DNA of 64,000 nt from Gadus chalcogrammus (taxonomy: Eukaryota > Chordata > Actinopteri > Gadiformes > Gadidae). The notes beneath the pieces were generated by a model. That model was not told the DNA's origin. It saw nothing but the letters and a program-made list of their open reading frames with translations, and did no database searches. Within the stretch, counting starts at the first letter, position 1. Each line of letters begins with the position of its first letter. The position numbers and the translations under genes are program-made. Shown here in pieces: positions 1-15,668 of the stretch. Location of the stretch: positions 15,348,014-15,412,013 of the forward strand of contig NC_079412.1 of the NCBI RefSeq assembly GCF_026213295.1. Direction: 5' to 3'.

Positions 1-1603
<1,603 letters not shown>

Positions 1604-1869
1604 TTTAGCTCTGGGCACTTGATATGTACAACAAGCCTTATCATTATTCATGTTGCCCCAGTGCTGTTCCTACAGTGGATAACCCTGGACCTCGATGCAC
1701 TACTCTGCACAGTGGAGTGAGAACACATCGCGGGGGCACACTTCTAATCCTGCCGGGATATTTAGCCAGCGTCAAAATTGGCTCCGAAAAAACTTTTACC
1801 GAATCCAGTGTCATAAATCCGATGGTTTCTGAAAGGAGCCCGAGACAGAGAAAGCCTCCCTATTGGTTA

Positions 1870-1914
1870 GTGGTGGTGGTGGTGGTGGTGGTGGGGGTGG
1901 TGAGGGGGGGGGGG
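1870..1914 (+). repeat. (TGG)n tract ending in a G run
   Basis: About ten TGG/GTG trinucleotides followed by an 11-bp G run interrupted by GTGA. Confidence 0.95.
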
Positions 1915-2284
1915 ATAACGTTGCACATAATCCAGCCTCTGACAGAGGGACTAGAGGGAGCCGGCGTGGTTTACAGGGAGCTGTGCGCTCTGCCCCTGCC
2001 CCTCAGACAGACGTGAACCACAGCAAAGCAAGCCCTTCTTCCTCCAGCCGGTCGGAGGAGGATAATCTTTCCCCCTCGCAGCACAATGCCAGAGATTACA
2101 AGGGGAACGTGTCAGTCTGCACTGGATTTGCTAGACACCAGATCTCATGTCCCTATCGATTCGCAGCCCATTCATGTTTTCACACGGGTCTCAAAGGCAC
2201 TGGGGGCCATAAACCATATGGTTGGGGAGGAGCCAGTCCTATTCTTTCCCTCTCCCTCTTCCTTTTGTGTAATTGGGAGCACAA

Positions 2285-2515
2285 GCGTGTGTAGTTGCGT
2301 GCATGCGTGTGTGTGCGCATGTGTGCATGTGTATGTGTTTTCATATGCGTGTGTGTGTGTGTGTCTGCCTGTGCGAGTGTGTTTACGCACGCGTGTTCAT
2401 GTGTCGTGTTTGAGCGTTGAGTGTGCATGTCTGTGTGTGCGTGCGTGCGCGTGCATGTGTTCATCCTTCATGTGTGTGTGCGTTAGTGTGCATGCGTGTG
2501 TGCGCGTGTGACTGC
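2285..2515 (+). repeat. Degenerate (TG)n region
   Basis: A roughly 230-bp imperfect GT-rich stretch with TGCGTG and TGCATG variants. Confidence 0.9.
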
Positions 2516-2857
2516 AAGCCTCGCTCTGCGCTTGCCTCTGCACATGATGGCTGCAGTGTCAATGCAACACCTGCTCCCAGGAAATGCAGTTTGTAATCAC
2601 AGGACACGTTAACCCTGACACCGCTCGCTGCAGATGTTGTAATCCCGGGTGCCATTCTGTCGCTGTTGATTTGCTTCTGCATAATCACAATCATCGCCCT
2701 CATTTTAGGGGTGATAGTTTTCCCCAAAGCTTCGCATTATTAATCAATTATTACAACACAAACCCCTTTAAACAAATAACAGACGCTCACGACTCCCCAC
2801 ACGATAGGCCCCCAGGGGATTAAGGAGTGTGTCCGTCACAAACAGCGGTTCCTTTGT

Positions 2858-2909
2858 TTACCGACGGACATTTTGTTAACATCCAAGTTAACAAAATGTC
2901 CGTCGGTAA
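2858..2909. repeat. Perfect 23-bp-arm hairpin
   Basis: Arms at 2858-2880 and 2887-2909 are exact reverse complements (TTACCGACGGACATTTTGTT plus AAC), with a 6-bp loop ATCCAA. AGCGG and CCGCT lie outside the arms in inverted positions, suggesting a once longer palindrome. The origin is unknown; it could be a fold-back element. Confidence 0.9.
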
Positions 2910-3660
2910 TGCTCCGCTTAAAGCAATTTAGTTGAAAAGGAGCTCCAGTGTTGTTGGGGAAGGGAAGACCAGGCAAGCATAGCTGCTTGGTTTATTGAAC
3001 ACATATGTGCCAAAACACCCACAACATTTTGACAAGCGAGCAAAGCAGCTCGCGTTATGGTTGTATAATTGATGTGGACGGATCGTTCTGTGGCGAGGTT
3101 GATGAAGCAACAGTGAAGTTAAAGTAAAATAACTTTGAGTTAGTGTGGCTTTCTTTTACTTTCAAAATCTACCCAGGTGAACAGAAAGGCTATTCATGTA
3201 TGAGCTGCTTAAAAAGAAAACGGATCTCAAAAGAAAGTCATTAAAAATAATCTCATGGCATCCACTGGACATTCTGGGTACGGCTCGCTAGCGTGACATG
3301 GCTCCTTAACTACTGAACGGACTCCCTTCTCCCAACCGGAATAACAAAAGACTCCCATTTTTCAAGGAACTTTGGGGACATCCACAATGCAGGGGCCCCC
3401 TCAGGGCTGGACTTTGACGGAGGAGTCCAGTGGACTCGCCACGCCCGTTTTAAAAGGAAAACAAGAAGTCCTCACTCAAGCGTTTCCTGGTGATCAATAT
3501 GCTAACTTGAGGAATGCTAAAATCGAGGCGGATACTTGACAAAGATGGATAGATTCGCACCGTCCGTGAAATGTCACCGATTCAGTGGAGGATGTCACCT
3601 CAGGATCGCTCGACTGTGTGATAAGCCTGACACATCAGCTCGGGGTGAAAAGTGGCGTGG

Positions 3661-3808
<148 letters not shown>

Positions 3809-4767
3809 TATCCTGTCAGGGCAGACGGATGACAACGACCACCACTGCAGCAGGCCCAAAGGGACCCAGGTAAAAATGAACGCAATTAAAAAATGGACGA
3901 GTTGCAATCTGTGCGGAGCGCAAGTCAATGTGTGAGGATTCGGGTGGTTAGCGACTGAGTGTTGTCAGGGAGAGGGAAAATCATTAGTTTCAAATGAATG
4001 TTGTCAATCTAGATTTGATAAAAGTACTTTGAGGTGCAACACACTGCAGTGTTTTCCTTTACGTTGACAAAAAAACTTTTCCGTTCGTACACAGTCTGCA
4101 TAGTGAGTAGCGGCTACGTTAGCATGGGACACAGCCGTATACAACGTGAGACATTCAGTCGCTTCTATTTTTTTCCCTCCCCATTCAACACACATCCTTG
4201 ATGACGTTTTATCTGGCAATAGGAACAATGCTCCCACATTTCCATAGATCATGCATTTGCCATAAGGGAATGAGGCCATAAAAATAGCAATAAAGATTAA
4301 AATTTTACTGGCTTCCAGAATTTTACCATATCTGGCACCAAACTTCCAGGCAGGAGGCAGGGGATCTCATACTATTATCTATTAGTCCAGGATCAGAGGT
4401 CCAGTCCACAACAGGAAACACTGACAGGTGCGTTCACCAGCAAACCGCTGGATCCACACATCTGTTCAAGCCATGGTGTTAGGACCGAGGAGAAGCTGGG
4501 AGTCTCCTACTGCCTTCCTGGCTAACCATTTACATTGTTTTGTTTTCATGGTGTTCCTTCTCATGGTTGTTGTCAGAGAGGCTCTGCTCCGGAGAGACTC
4601 TTCGTGTTTGTTTGTTCACAACGGGTCGAGGGGGGAGGGTGGCATAGCGTGGCAAACTGACCCACCAGGCTAACATGCTAACATAGTCCTAACGTGCTCT
4701 CGGATACCAAAACACAAAACCTCCATCAATCCTATTGTAGGGGTGGCTTTGACGGATTGTTTTGGTT

Positions 4768-4824
4768 CCTTGCTCTCTCAATGGCTCTCTCTGTGGCTCT
4801 CTCTGTGGCTCTCTCTGTGGCTCA
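4768..4824 (+). repeat. 12-bp tandem repeat
   Basis: TGGCTCTCTCTG repeated about four times, running from a CTCTCAA start to GTGGCTCACG. Confidence 0.85.
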
Positions 4825-5212
4825 CGTCTACCTACGACAGTCTAGCGGCCCTGCTGAAGGGTAAACAACGGTAGGACCTGGAAGAGGACAAAGTGGTGTC
4901 CTGCGTAACGCCCAGGTCAGTGTGCCGTCCTTTCGTTTCAAAACCTTACTTTCCTGAAAAATGAAGCCAACGATTGAGAAGTATGACCCCGCCGCCCTTT
5001 CTCTTGCATGAGTGCGTGCGTGTCTGTGTGTGTGTCTGTCTGTGTGTGTGCGAGAGTGTAGCAGGAAGCTTTCGGACGACACTGAACATGATGAAAAGCC
5101 GTGGCTGAGAGGTAAACTATTAATAGACTCTTCCACCTGAAACTGTCATGGTGATCCCAGCTCCATCCCACCCCCCTCCCTCAGCCCCACGTTCCGCACC
5201 CTCAGCAGCACC

Positions 5213-5250
5213 CTCCACTACCCTGAGCACCCTGAGCACCCTGAGCACCC
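5213..5250 (+). repeat. 9-bp tandem repeat CCTGAGCAC
   Basis: Three exact units and partial flanks. Confidence 0.85.
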
Positions 5251-8200
5251 TCCCAGGGATCAGCCGCAGCGAGCAGGGCCCTTCCCGGGCACCGCGTTTT
5301 TAGTGTGAACCAAGAATCCTTCTGTGTTGCCGTGTGATTTATAAATACCCGCCAGTGTGGGTGTCAACGTTGATTGTGTTGATGTGCTAGCAAAGCCAGG
5401 AAATTGGCAGATGATTCCTATTATGCTGATTCTGAACATATAAGTGCAAATGTGCTGCAAAATCCCCCAGTGTTGTTGAGCGGAATAGGGGAACAGTAGT
5501 AAAAAGCGGCATGGCTGCATTTTTCATGGCCAACTAATTAGCCGTTTCCCCCTAAGATGCATAACAGGAGCTCTTGTGTGTGTCACTGCCGTCTGCTGTG
5601 CGTCATGAATAAAATGCTCATTTTAAATATTTTGGGGGACAACGTCCAGGATGTAAATCAGCCAGCAGTAAAGTTATGTCAGAGGGAAAAAGTCAACGCC
5701 TGTAGCAAAGCGCATTCCACAAATGATCATTTATTACCCAACACTATTTTAAAAAGAGGGGAAATGGCAGGTTCCCTTTGTCAAAACCTAACAAGGGAAT
5801 AGCTTTCAGGTGCTTATACTACTATAACTCATCCCGGTAACCTTTTGAGCAGGAATTAGGGCACTTTTATCCTTGCTCAGGTGCTCGTTGAAGTCCATTA
5901 GCATTTTTAAAAAGTGTTATGGACTGTAAAGGAAACACAAGGATTCTATTATTAATAGACCTTGTGAACTTTAACATCAGAGCTAAATTATGAAATATTA
6001 CAAGGATGGGAAAAATGATGGTCAAAACATCACAAAAAACAACAACAACAACAGCCACTTATCAATCTGAAACGTGACAAGAAGGAAGAGCATCTGTTTG
6101 TACAGCATAGCCTCGTGTTTTCCTTCACTTGGGGCAATCATAATGGAGCTAAAATCCGTGACACCTTCCACCACGGCGGTGCAATCATAGCTTCATATTT
6201 TCCCCGCGCCAAATATTCTGTTCTTTCGTTATCATTACGCTCCAATTCATTGTGTTTTCTCCTTTAGGGAAATTACAGAGCCACACACCTAATCCCAGCA
6301 GCGGAGGGGCGCCAATCCACGCCAGCCCACCAAATTAAACATGTGACTGAGTGGGACAGGACATGCAGTCGCTCCTAACCCTTTGTCTATTTTTGAGGCT
6401 TCTAAATAATTCATAGATAAAAGAAAACACAACAAATACCTTGAGACGTGCGCTGCTCGCCAGAAAGTTAATCCCACAAAATGAAATAGAACTTTATCTT
6501 GCAGCTGGAATTGAAGCAATACGGCGATATTAAAGAGTGTGGGAGTACAAACACTGCAACAAATAACAAAATGCCACAGGGACCTACGGTGGTATTATAG
6601 GGGACAAAATGCCATTTCTTTCCAGAGTGCGGGACATACTGTTCAATATTAGTATTATTGTCTATAAATTATAACAAGCAGAGCCAGATGGGAAGAAAAA
6701 AAACGGTGCAACTTTGTAAAGTAATATTCATCAAACTATGAGATAGCTGTATTATTAATCTTCCCAATCACAGAACATACATCTGTTTTCATGCTTTTGC
6801 ACTATTTTGAGAAGCCAAATTCTGATCCATATTAATAATATGAAACCAAAATCACACCAAGGGGATGCATTATGTGAAATAGTTGTGCTGTGCCAACAAA
6901 CTCACACATTATGAGGAAAAAAAAAGAAAGACCTCAGGAATATTTCTGGGAAAATATCCTTTCCTACCACCATTATTTATTAATCTTGGTGTTTGTCGTG
7001 GAGCCACTTAGCCATGCCAACTATGATGTCCTCTAAAAGCAAATGGCCCGACACAAGCTATTGAATTACACGTCTCCCGTATTTACCGGAATAGCAGGTC
7101 CTGGAGATAACAGGGAAGGAGATATTTACAGCGGCCCAAAGTGCTACCTCAGTGGGCCCAATAGGTAGACCTACCCTGTTCCTGTACTGGAGAAAACAAG
7201 GCAAAGACCCGCTGGAGGGCTTTCTGTGCCTACAGACACTAAACCAGACAACAATGCAACAGTTGAGATAGATATGATTCGAGTTTCCAATATTATGAGG
7301 AATGTTCCGTATATTTGTATTTGCCAATGCTACCCAAGCCAATCAGCGTCACTGGGATGGCTCAGGTTGATTTTAGGCACGGATACGTTCTGCCTATCCT
7401 TTGTAGGGCTTGTACGTCGTTACGTCACATCGCAAGGACCGCAGCCATTTCAGAATTGTAAGAGCATAGGAATGTTGTTGGTAGTCATGTTTTTTTGGTC
7501 ATTGTTTAGTAATTAATCGTGAAATGATTGATCATTATTGGAAGACATTATTATGTTTGAAAATGTCCCAGCATTTCTCATGCCAGACGTGGTCAGGTCT
7601 GATTTGCCTAGGTTACAGTATATTTCCATTCATTCAAGGTATCTCAAAATGGCGGAGCATCACCAACAAAAAGTCCCATGATGCATTCTTATGTACAAGC
7701 CCTATAGTTCATACGGTGAACTATGAGGTGTGCCTCTTCCATGTAAGGGTTGAGGACACAGGTCCAGATAACAGAACAATGATGTCATTCTTTTGACATT
7801 AATAGTAGTGAAATTACTGTTGAATGATGCCTCATTTACAATCAATAGTTCATTGAATGACATAAAATGTGGTGTATCAAGTTTCAAAAGTGCAACACAT
7901 CAGGTGAAATATTTGCTTTGAGTACGAATCCTTTCGCTCTTTAGTGGTTGCACATTGGAAAACGCACGCTCACATTTGAGGCTGTGAAACGTGTGGTTGG
8001 GTCTATACTAAACGAAGAACCAATGGAAATAATCATTCAGTCATTCGATCACCCTTCCTGTATCTCTCAAGCATTAAACACTTGAATAAGAGCGAGATAT
8101 GGAGCGGACGTCCGTCCCTTTTAGGTTCCACAGGAATGGAACGGTGCTGAACTAGACCGGGGAGGGGAGCAGCTATAGTAGGTTGTAATGGTGTCGGTGT

Positions 8201-8348
8201 CGGTGGGTGTTGTTTTGCCCCCAGCTCTTATCGAAGCGGTGAGGTCCCTCAGGGCCCGGGCCTGGGGAGTAGGGTTTGTCAACCTTGTCTGAGGGACTTA
8301 ATATGAAAACAACACTAATGAGAACCATTTCCACTGCTCTGTTTATTC

Positions 8349-8353
<5 letters not shown>

Positions 8354-8432
<79 letters not shown>
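8354..8432 (+). repeat. (GA)n microsatellite
   Basis: A pure GA tract of about 79 bp. Confidence 0.98.
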
Positions 8433-8434
<2 letters not shown>

Positions 8435-10282
8435 ATGCGTGCACGCCTCACTGAGTCCACGTTGCGTGGCGTTCATTATGAGGCCCAGGATGCTCCGCTG
8501 ATACATTACACATAAACATACTTATAATTGCCTCCTTTTTATTGTTCAAAGATACTTTTCAAGAGCGGCGCTAATGCAAAACAGTGGCCCTGTTTCCAGT
8601 GTGAGGACCGTGTTCTCTAGAGGACGGCACGCTGCCACCCTGTGTAATGCATTTCATACCCGGGATGGACTCGTCTTTAGAATGACAACATTCATAAGGG
8701 CAGACATTGTCATCTAAAAAAAGGTAAAAATGTGTTTCTCTTAGATTGCCAAGCAGAAGAAACTATGAATCTCCGTATGGATTCCTCAGCCCTCTTAAGA
8801 GGTAGTCTTTTCATCAATAAATGAAAGGCTTGAACAAACAAATATCATTTCCTGAAGCAAAATAAATCTTCCTCCGTCCATCCATTCACTGGCAGACATG
8901 CCATTTAAAAATCTCACTAAAGTGACATCACTCCCGAGATTGAAACCACTATTTCATTGAGCAGAAAATTGCTATTGAATTTGGAGCTGAATAATTGGAA
9001 GCCATGTTCCAACATAACCGACGGGAGAAGGTGGGGCTATGTTTTACTGTCACTCTCAGACCAATGACATTCTGAAGCTGAGCGGCACAAATGGTATGGG
9101 TATTGTTGGACGGAGCGTTGCTCTCCTTTGTATATGAGCCATATCAGGCGAGGAGTTGGGAGGCAATTTGAAGGAATGCATTTCACTTTGATTTGATAGG
9201 AGGCAGTGAATGAGAAGGAGGATGGGGGGAGGAAAAGGAATAGGCCTTTATGGAGAACAAAACAGCACTCTATTTGACCTTACATTTGCTGTATTTGTTT
9301 GAACATGAGCTACAGGTTATTCTCCCAGATATAAAGATATAAAAAAAAAATTAAGAAACAATATATTGAGCTGGCCTTTATTGGCAGCAATGGAGACCAG
9401 GAGAGGTGAACGTGTTTTTTTTTAACTAACTAGAAGGTTAGAGATTTTGAGAGGGAAATAGCCTTGAGAACCTATTCTGTGTTCTTCTTCATAAAAAACA
9501 TAAGGTGCATGTGAATATGATTAAATTCTTTAGTATTTGCTTGGATAATGCAAAGGTGACAGAACATGGTGACAGAGTGTTAAACCCTCACTCGTCCCAG
9601 ATATCAGACTTCATATGAACCATGAAAAGTCTGATGACAGGCAAGTTCAAATCTGAGTTTCGTTGTCTTCATTGTCTTGCGAAAAACTCCCATCGAAAAC
9701 TCCGAACTCCATCGCCCATCGAATATAAACGTAACAAAACAGGTAACACAGCGTAACTCTGCCCCATGCACTTCTGGTTTCCCTGCCGAGGCTCAGTGCC
9801 ATCCTTACAGAAGTCCGGCAGTAGCATTGTAGAACTAGAGCCGAGATAAGCCCATCAAAGGCTTCTTATTAAGCGGCAAACATGTTACGATTTCATTGTT
9901 CAGGCGTAGATGAGTTAACGGCCTCCAAATATTGTTTTCAGCTACGTCGACGAGATTATAATGTGAAGTACCAAATCCATGTTTCCATTGTAAGGTCCTA
10001 GCCGACATTTTTTTATTACAGGTAAATAATCGGTCTGTAGAAATGAGCTGACCTGGTAATAAAATAATAAATATACCCAAAGATCATTTTGCGTCGACTT
10101 TAATGGATAATATTCCCCGACGTAAACAGTGACCCGTGTTCAGGTTGCATGTGGTGGGTATGTCACACGTCACCCTTGCCTCTGCCTTGTCTGTTTAACA
10201 AAACAAGAGCTGCCTGAGTAACCCTCCTCTGCCTCGTCGACTACTCCGGGTGCTACGGTCCACTGCGCTCTCTTCTTCATCT

Positions 10283-10302
10283 CCCCCCCCCCCCCCCCCC
10301 CC
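10283..10302 (+). repeat. C20 homopolymer
   Basis: Twenty consecutive C residues, preceded by CT-rich sequence. Length is likely unreliable in any assembly. Confidence 0.9.
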
Positions 10303-10462
10303 GCCCAGCACCAATGATCGCTTTGTGAACCCTTTAGCCCGCCGTTGGTTTAGAGACTCCAAATGACACTGTGTCTCTGCAGCAGACCCATCTCTCTCTA
10401 TCTCCCTTTGCTCCTCTCCCCTCCTCCCACACCACCCCCAATAACAAAGATGGCCAAAGGAC

Positions 10463-10680
10463 ACACACGCATCACACAACTGCATGCGCACGCACACACA
10501 CACGCACACACACACACTCAATTAGACACACACAAACACACACACAGTTAGACACACGACACACACACACACACACACAGGCACTCAGTTAGACACAGAC
10601 AAACACAGTCAGAACATCCCACACATTTAAACACACACACACACACACACATACACGCACCAACACACACACAGTGATGG
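10463..10680 (+). repeat. (CA)n-rich cluster with TTAGACACA motif
   Basis: Several CA tracts are separated by a recurring (CTCA)GTTAGACACA spacer at about 10519, 10547 and 10587, so the block is a compound satellite-like array. Confidence 0.85.
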
Positions 10681-11029
10681 CCGCTTGTGGTTGGCCGGTG
10701 TAATGTGCTTTGTTGTGTGAAGGTATCAATCAGATGGGAGCAGATTATTAGAGTGTCTGAAAGAGATCAAACAATGTTGCCGTCCACACCCACACACACA
10801 CAGCTTGATTTACAGGCGGGCTGATAAAGTACTGCAGCTCTCTGTCAGGGGGCTACACGACGGCTCGCCGCACTCTTAGGATAAATTATTGCAGAGGCCG
10901 GCGGTAATGTCTCTCCACCGAGCGACCGGAGAGGCTGGCTGCTGCCAGGGGAGCCAGCCTCGTCCTCCTATAATGGCCTGGTCCGGGGTCAGCAGTTACT
11001 GTATGGGGGTGGGAGGGGGCCCAGCACGG

Positions 11030-11383
11030 CCACACACACATACATTTATAGACGCACGTACGTGTATAGACATAGGTGCGTGCACACACGTACATGTGTG
11101 CACCCATTGGTACATGTTGGCACAGGCCCACAAACACACACACATAAATACACACGTGAATACGCCCATACACACACACACACATATGTACACAGACGCA
11201 CGCACGCACGCACGCACACACATGCACATACATTTACTGTGACACGCACAGACAGACACCAACACACACACACAGACACATATTTGCACAGACAGACACA
11301 CACACAAACATTTACACACTCGAAAAACCACACATCCGTTTACACACATGCACACACGCAAACATTTACTCTCTCAAACACGC

Positions 11384-11443
<60 letters not shown>
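11030..11443 (+). repeat. Compound (CA)n region
   Basis: Over 400 bp of CA tracts with GTACGTG, (ACGC)n and ACAGACA variants, ending in two pure CA runs. Confidence 0.95.
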
Positions 11444-11445
<2 letters not shown>

Positions 11446-13105
11446 TGAATGCCTGCATGCAGCCACACCACACTTCTCTCCTCTGTCCCTGTGCCTTTGG
11501 AAGCATGGCTAAAAGACACTTAGGTGTGCGCTGAAGGGCTGAAGGCACACAGGGGAGGCGCCCCGGTCTCTCCTCAATTCCGCAGCATTGCAACATTTTG
11601 AAAAGCTGAAACTAAACAAGAGCGCGCTACAGGGTGGCCTCTGCTCTCTCACGCACGGGCACAGACAAAGATCACCTTTTTCCCTTTTTTAAAGTGAGTA
11701 ACTCTCACTGTGTTGTGACTGTAGTTACCAAATCACTCAGGCTCCCAATGTAATATCATTATGAGAGACCGCACCTTCCCCCTAATAAAAGCCCTTACAA
11801 GGAAATACCTTCAGAGTAAAGTATCGCTGTGTGCATTTTAATACCTGCATTTTATCGCCATTGTCTTGGAGAGAAACCGTCAAAAGGTGCATATGGGGAG
11901 AAAATGTTTTTTAAATAAGTGAGTGCATGGAAGTGGATTCCACTAAGAGATGAGCCATCACTATTTCATACCCTGCTGAGGCTCCTCGCTGGACCCCTGC
12001 GAGGTCAACCCGAGTGGAGTCAGGTAATAGGCTCCAAATTGTCAAGGCCAACAACTGTGTCAAGAAAACCATACATAGATGCTGAAAGATAGATGCTGTC
12101 CATTGACTGTAATTAATATTTCACTGAGGCTTTCTCTCCATTAGAGCTTTTTGACCCCTTCTTCCTATAACAAAAACAACAATCCCACTAGTTTTCTATG
12201 TGTGGTGTGAGCTAAAGTGCCATCGCAGGAAGTCCAGAGCCATGGCTTAGGCACGTCTTCCGCCATTTTAGCAGTGACTGCCTGATCTCTCTCCCGCTCC
12301 ACCCACTGCCACCACCACCAGCAGCAGCAGCACCACCTCCACCACCACATCAACCACCTCCACCCTCCCCGGTGTTATCTCGCTCAAAGCAGTGCCATCC
12401 CTCCATTGTAATAATGTCGCTTGCACGGCAGCCCTTGGAATGACCTTTCTTTAATTAACTGCATCTTGACGAGCGGATCTACATAGAATGTGAAGGTTAA
12501 TTAATGAAGTATCACTGCTCGCTCTTAAAACCATCACCTAGCCGATGACAGCCAGCCCACCATTCTCAATTTTACCCCCCCCCACCCCCTCCACCGCCAC
12601 CCCAATCTCATTAGCAGTGGTGGGCCAATGGACAGCTCCCCTCAAGCCGTGAATTTCAGCAAATTGTATCAAAGGCGGACCCTTTGATACTCTTCATATG
12701 GCAATATAAGAAGCTTCTAAATCTCCTCTTTAAATAATATATGAGAGTGCTTACAAATACACATACACACACACATATTTCTTGCATCATATAATATGTG
12801 TGCGTGTTTTCTATGAGGTATGAATCTAGTCAGCAAACTCCCATAAATAATTCAAATAAAAAGGTAAAATAATATTTCAATTAAGATCCATGTAATCTGT
12901 TTCCGGACGCAGGAATAAAGCGCATGATGGATGGTGATGGATAATTCTTGTATTATTGCATGGTTTCATCTTGATAAGCTTGATATTTCATCTCAGGGAC
13001 ATTTCAGCATTGCTTATCGTTGCCATTTAGAAAGAGGATCTGCGTTAGTGCAGTCGGCTAACTGCTTAAAGTGTCCGTCTTGGGTGGGTTCGGCAGGTAA
13101 ATGAT

Positions 13106-13120
13106 GGGGGGGGGGGGGGG
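13106..13120 (+). repeat. G15 homopolymer
   Basis: A 15-bp G run followed by TCGGAGGGG. Confidence 0.9.
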
Positions 13121-14356
13121 TCGGAGGGGTCTGAACGAGATCTAGGGGGTACTATTACAAAAAGCTAGCCGTGCCGAAACGGACGCCCAGGGCTGTTTCG
13201 CTATCCATAATCTATCACGCTAGACGATGGAGACGAGATAACTACCTTCTGCAGAACTCAGGGAGAGACTTGAACTGGGGCCGGAAGAAAGGCCGAGCTG
13301 TGATCCCTTATCCCCTGGGGGGCTCCTGATAGTCCTGACTTCTCCTGGTCGCGCCTGTTAGAGGGCAGATAAGCCATCTGATCACAGACCTTGGAAAAAC
13401 AAATTTCATGTATGCCTAACATCTGGTCACCTTTTTGCCCCGTTTTTGGATGCCTTTAATGAGTAGGCCTCGGATGAGATGGGATGGGGAAGGGATGGCT
13501 TTTAAAGCCGCTCCTTCAAAAATTATTCAATTTCCATGCACTGTGCAGCTGTTGATGGCTGCACAGCAAACATGTCTCAGCTGTCTTAGTTCTGTATATG
13601 GTTAAGATATAGATCACATCTAGTTGCGGATTGTTGCTGCTGACCCATTTCTTTTACTTTTTATCAGTATGGGCATACAGCAGGTAGACCTGCTTCAACG
13701 ACAACTGGACAAGACTGGAAATTGGTGTTGGACCATGTTAGAGTTGGTTAGGTTCCGGAAGTATCGTTGGCCAATTTTTATGCATCTTCTGTATTCGTTA
13801 CAAATATGTAGGCCTGTATGTATTTAAACAACGCACAATCGATTTTTTAATGCAAGCCGTTCTGTGGATTCGGCTAACCTGCTAGCAAACCTTAGGAAGA
13901 AAGGAAGGAAAGAATGTAGTGGATATGCAAACATTTAAAAAAAAATCTGCAATGACTTAATAACCGGCCACGCCTTATCAATTATTCTGGGCATAAACCC
14001 TGAAGAAAAAATAAATAAAAGTTCCAGATACCTCATGAAAGAAAAAAAACACACACACACGCACACAGAGACTGAATGTAGGCCTACTGCTCATTATTCC
14101 TCCCTGGTTTTCCCCATAAGATTCTGCAAAGGTATACTAAACCCCTAATTGGTGTAGCTTTTCTACTACTTGAGCAGTGTCACAACTTCACTGATGACTG
14201 TCAGTGTAAACTTTATGTGTAGGAGCGAGAGGATTTCCCAGTTGTAGCATCTATCAGATTTTCCTTTCACCGTGCGGATGACACCCCACTAAAAGCTGGC
14301 ACGCTGCGTCTCCGCACACACACACACAACCCACTTGTCACCAAAGACAACTGGAT

Positions 14357-14379
14357 GGGGGGGGGGGGGGGGCGGGGGG
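14357..14379 (+). repeat. G-run (G16, C, G6)
   Basis: A pure G tract with a single C. Further C runs at 14451-14459 and G-rich sequence to 14660 make this a purine/pyrimidine-asymmetric patch. Confidence 0.9.
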
Positions 14380-15589
14380 TAGAGGGGCGACGGCTTGGGG
14401 TGGAGTGAGTGTTTTGAGAGTTTGAAACAAAATAGCTGGTGCAGCATTCCCCCCCCCCCTTCCCCGTCCCCCTCCCCCACCCAGTTTTCCTTATGAAAAC
14501 CGTTGACACGAGAGGATTTACAGGGAAGTGAAGTGGAGTGAAGTGAGGGTGGGTGGCTCGTACGGAGCGGGGGCCGGCGAGCCACCAGCGGGCTGGGTGG
14601 GGTTGCGGGTGGAGAACAGGGGGGGTGCAGAGTTAGCCTGGGTAGAGTAGAGGATAGGGCGGGGGGGTCTACAATATGTTTCATGCTGACAGGGATCCTC
14701 CCTGTAGTGCGTGGCTCTTTTTTTTGTCTTCCATTAGTTCCTGACTCACTCTCTTGGCCTGCAGAGCCACGGCGTGGGGGGGGGGGGAAGATTTAAGTGG
14801 CCAGTCAAGTGAAATCCCCACGGTTTGGCAGGTGTGAGGCCTGCCTTCATTATCTACAGACACCTTCGTCCAATTATGAGCCCTGCTCCCTCTGTGACCA
14901 CGTTGCTGCTCTGACACGCGCGCGTGCCTGTGTGTGCGCATATATGGCTCCATGTTTGTGTGTGTCTGTTTGTCTGCATGCGTCTGTGTGTGTGTGTGTG
15001 TGTTTGTGTGTCTGTTTGTGAGGCTTTTTTGGTTTGCAGGGCATGATGTGGGCCGCCATATTGTTTTCTAACTTCTAAAAAGATGTCATTGGCAACACAA
15101 GCAGGCAAACCCACATACAGTATATACACATTCCTAAAACACACACACACACAAATACACAAACACATAGATACAATTATAAAAGTGTGTTTACTGCATA
15201 TTTATTCATATATGCTAGTTGAAAAAGCTTTTATTTCAAAGTCTAATTTTTAAGGCTATGCTTAGCTGCTGAGCCATAAAAAAAAATGTTAATGGTCAGT
15301 TTTTAAAAAAGTGGACTTAGGACTTTCTACAGAGATAACAGAGAGAGAGAAAGGGAGAGGGATAAAATGCATTTGTCTTGGGATCAAACGATTTGCTGGC
15401 TTTGATACATCTCTGCTGCTTCCCCATTTTGCTGAGCCACTGGTTCCAAAATGTCAGCTGCTACAAACTGGAACACTGCCTTGTAGTTTGCCTCAAACAA
15501 GCTCAGCCGTTCTGTTCCTCCCTGGCCTGATTGTGGACACCCCCTACTGACAGTAGGCCAAAACACAAGGCCACCGACATGCATTTAAA

Positions 15590-15627
15590 ACACACACACA
15601 CACACACACGCACGCACGCACGCACGC

Positions 15628-15665
<38 letters not shown>
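15590..15665 (+). repeat. (CA)n microsatellite with (CGCA)n core
   Basis: CA repeats interrupted by a GCAC(GCAC)n block. Confidence 0.97.

Positions 15666-15668
<3 letters not shown>

Larger units (their letters stand above)
3809..10280. other. Intergenic; no gene seen
   Basis: Apart from the simple repeats listed, no exon with family similarity was found on either strand. Frames of 60-100 residues are scattered and unconnected. 5260-7000 and 8700-9400 are free of simple repeats and have stable composition. Confidence 0.5.
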
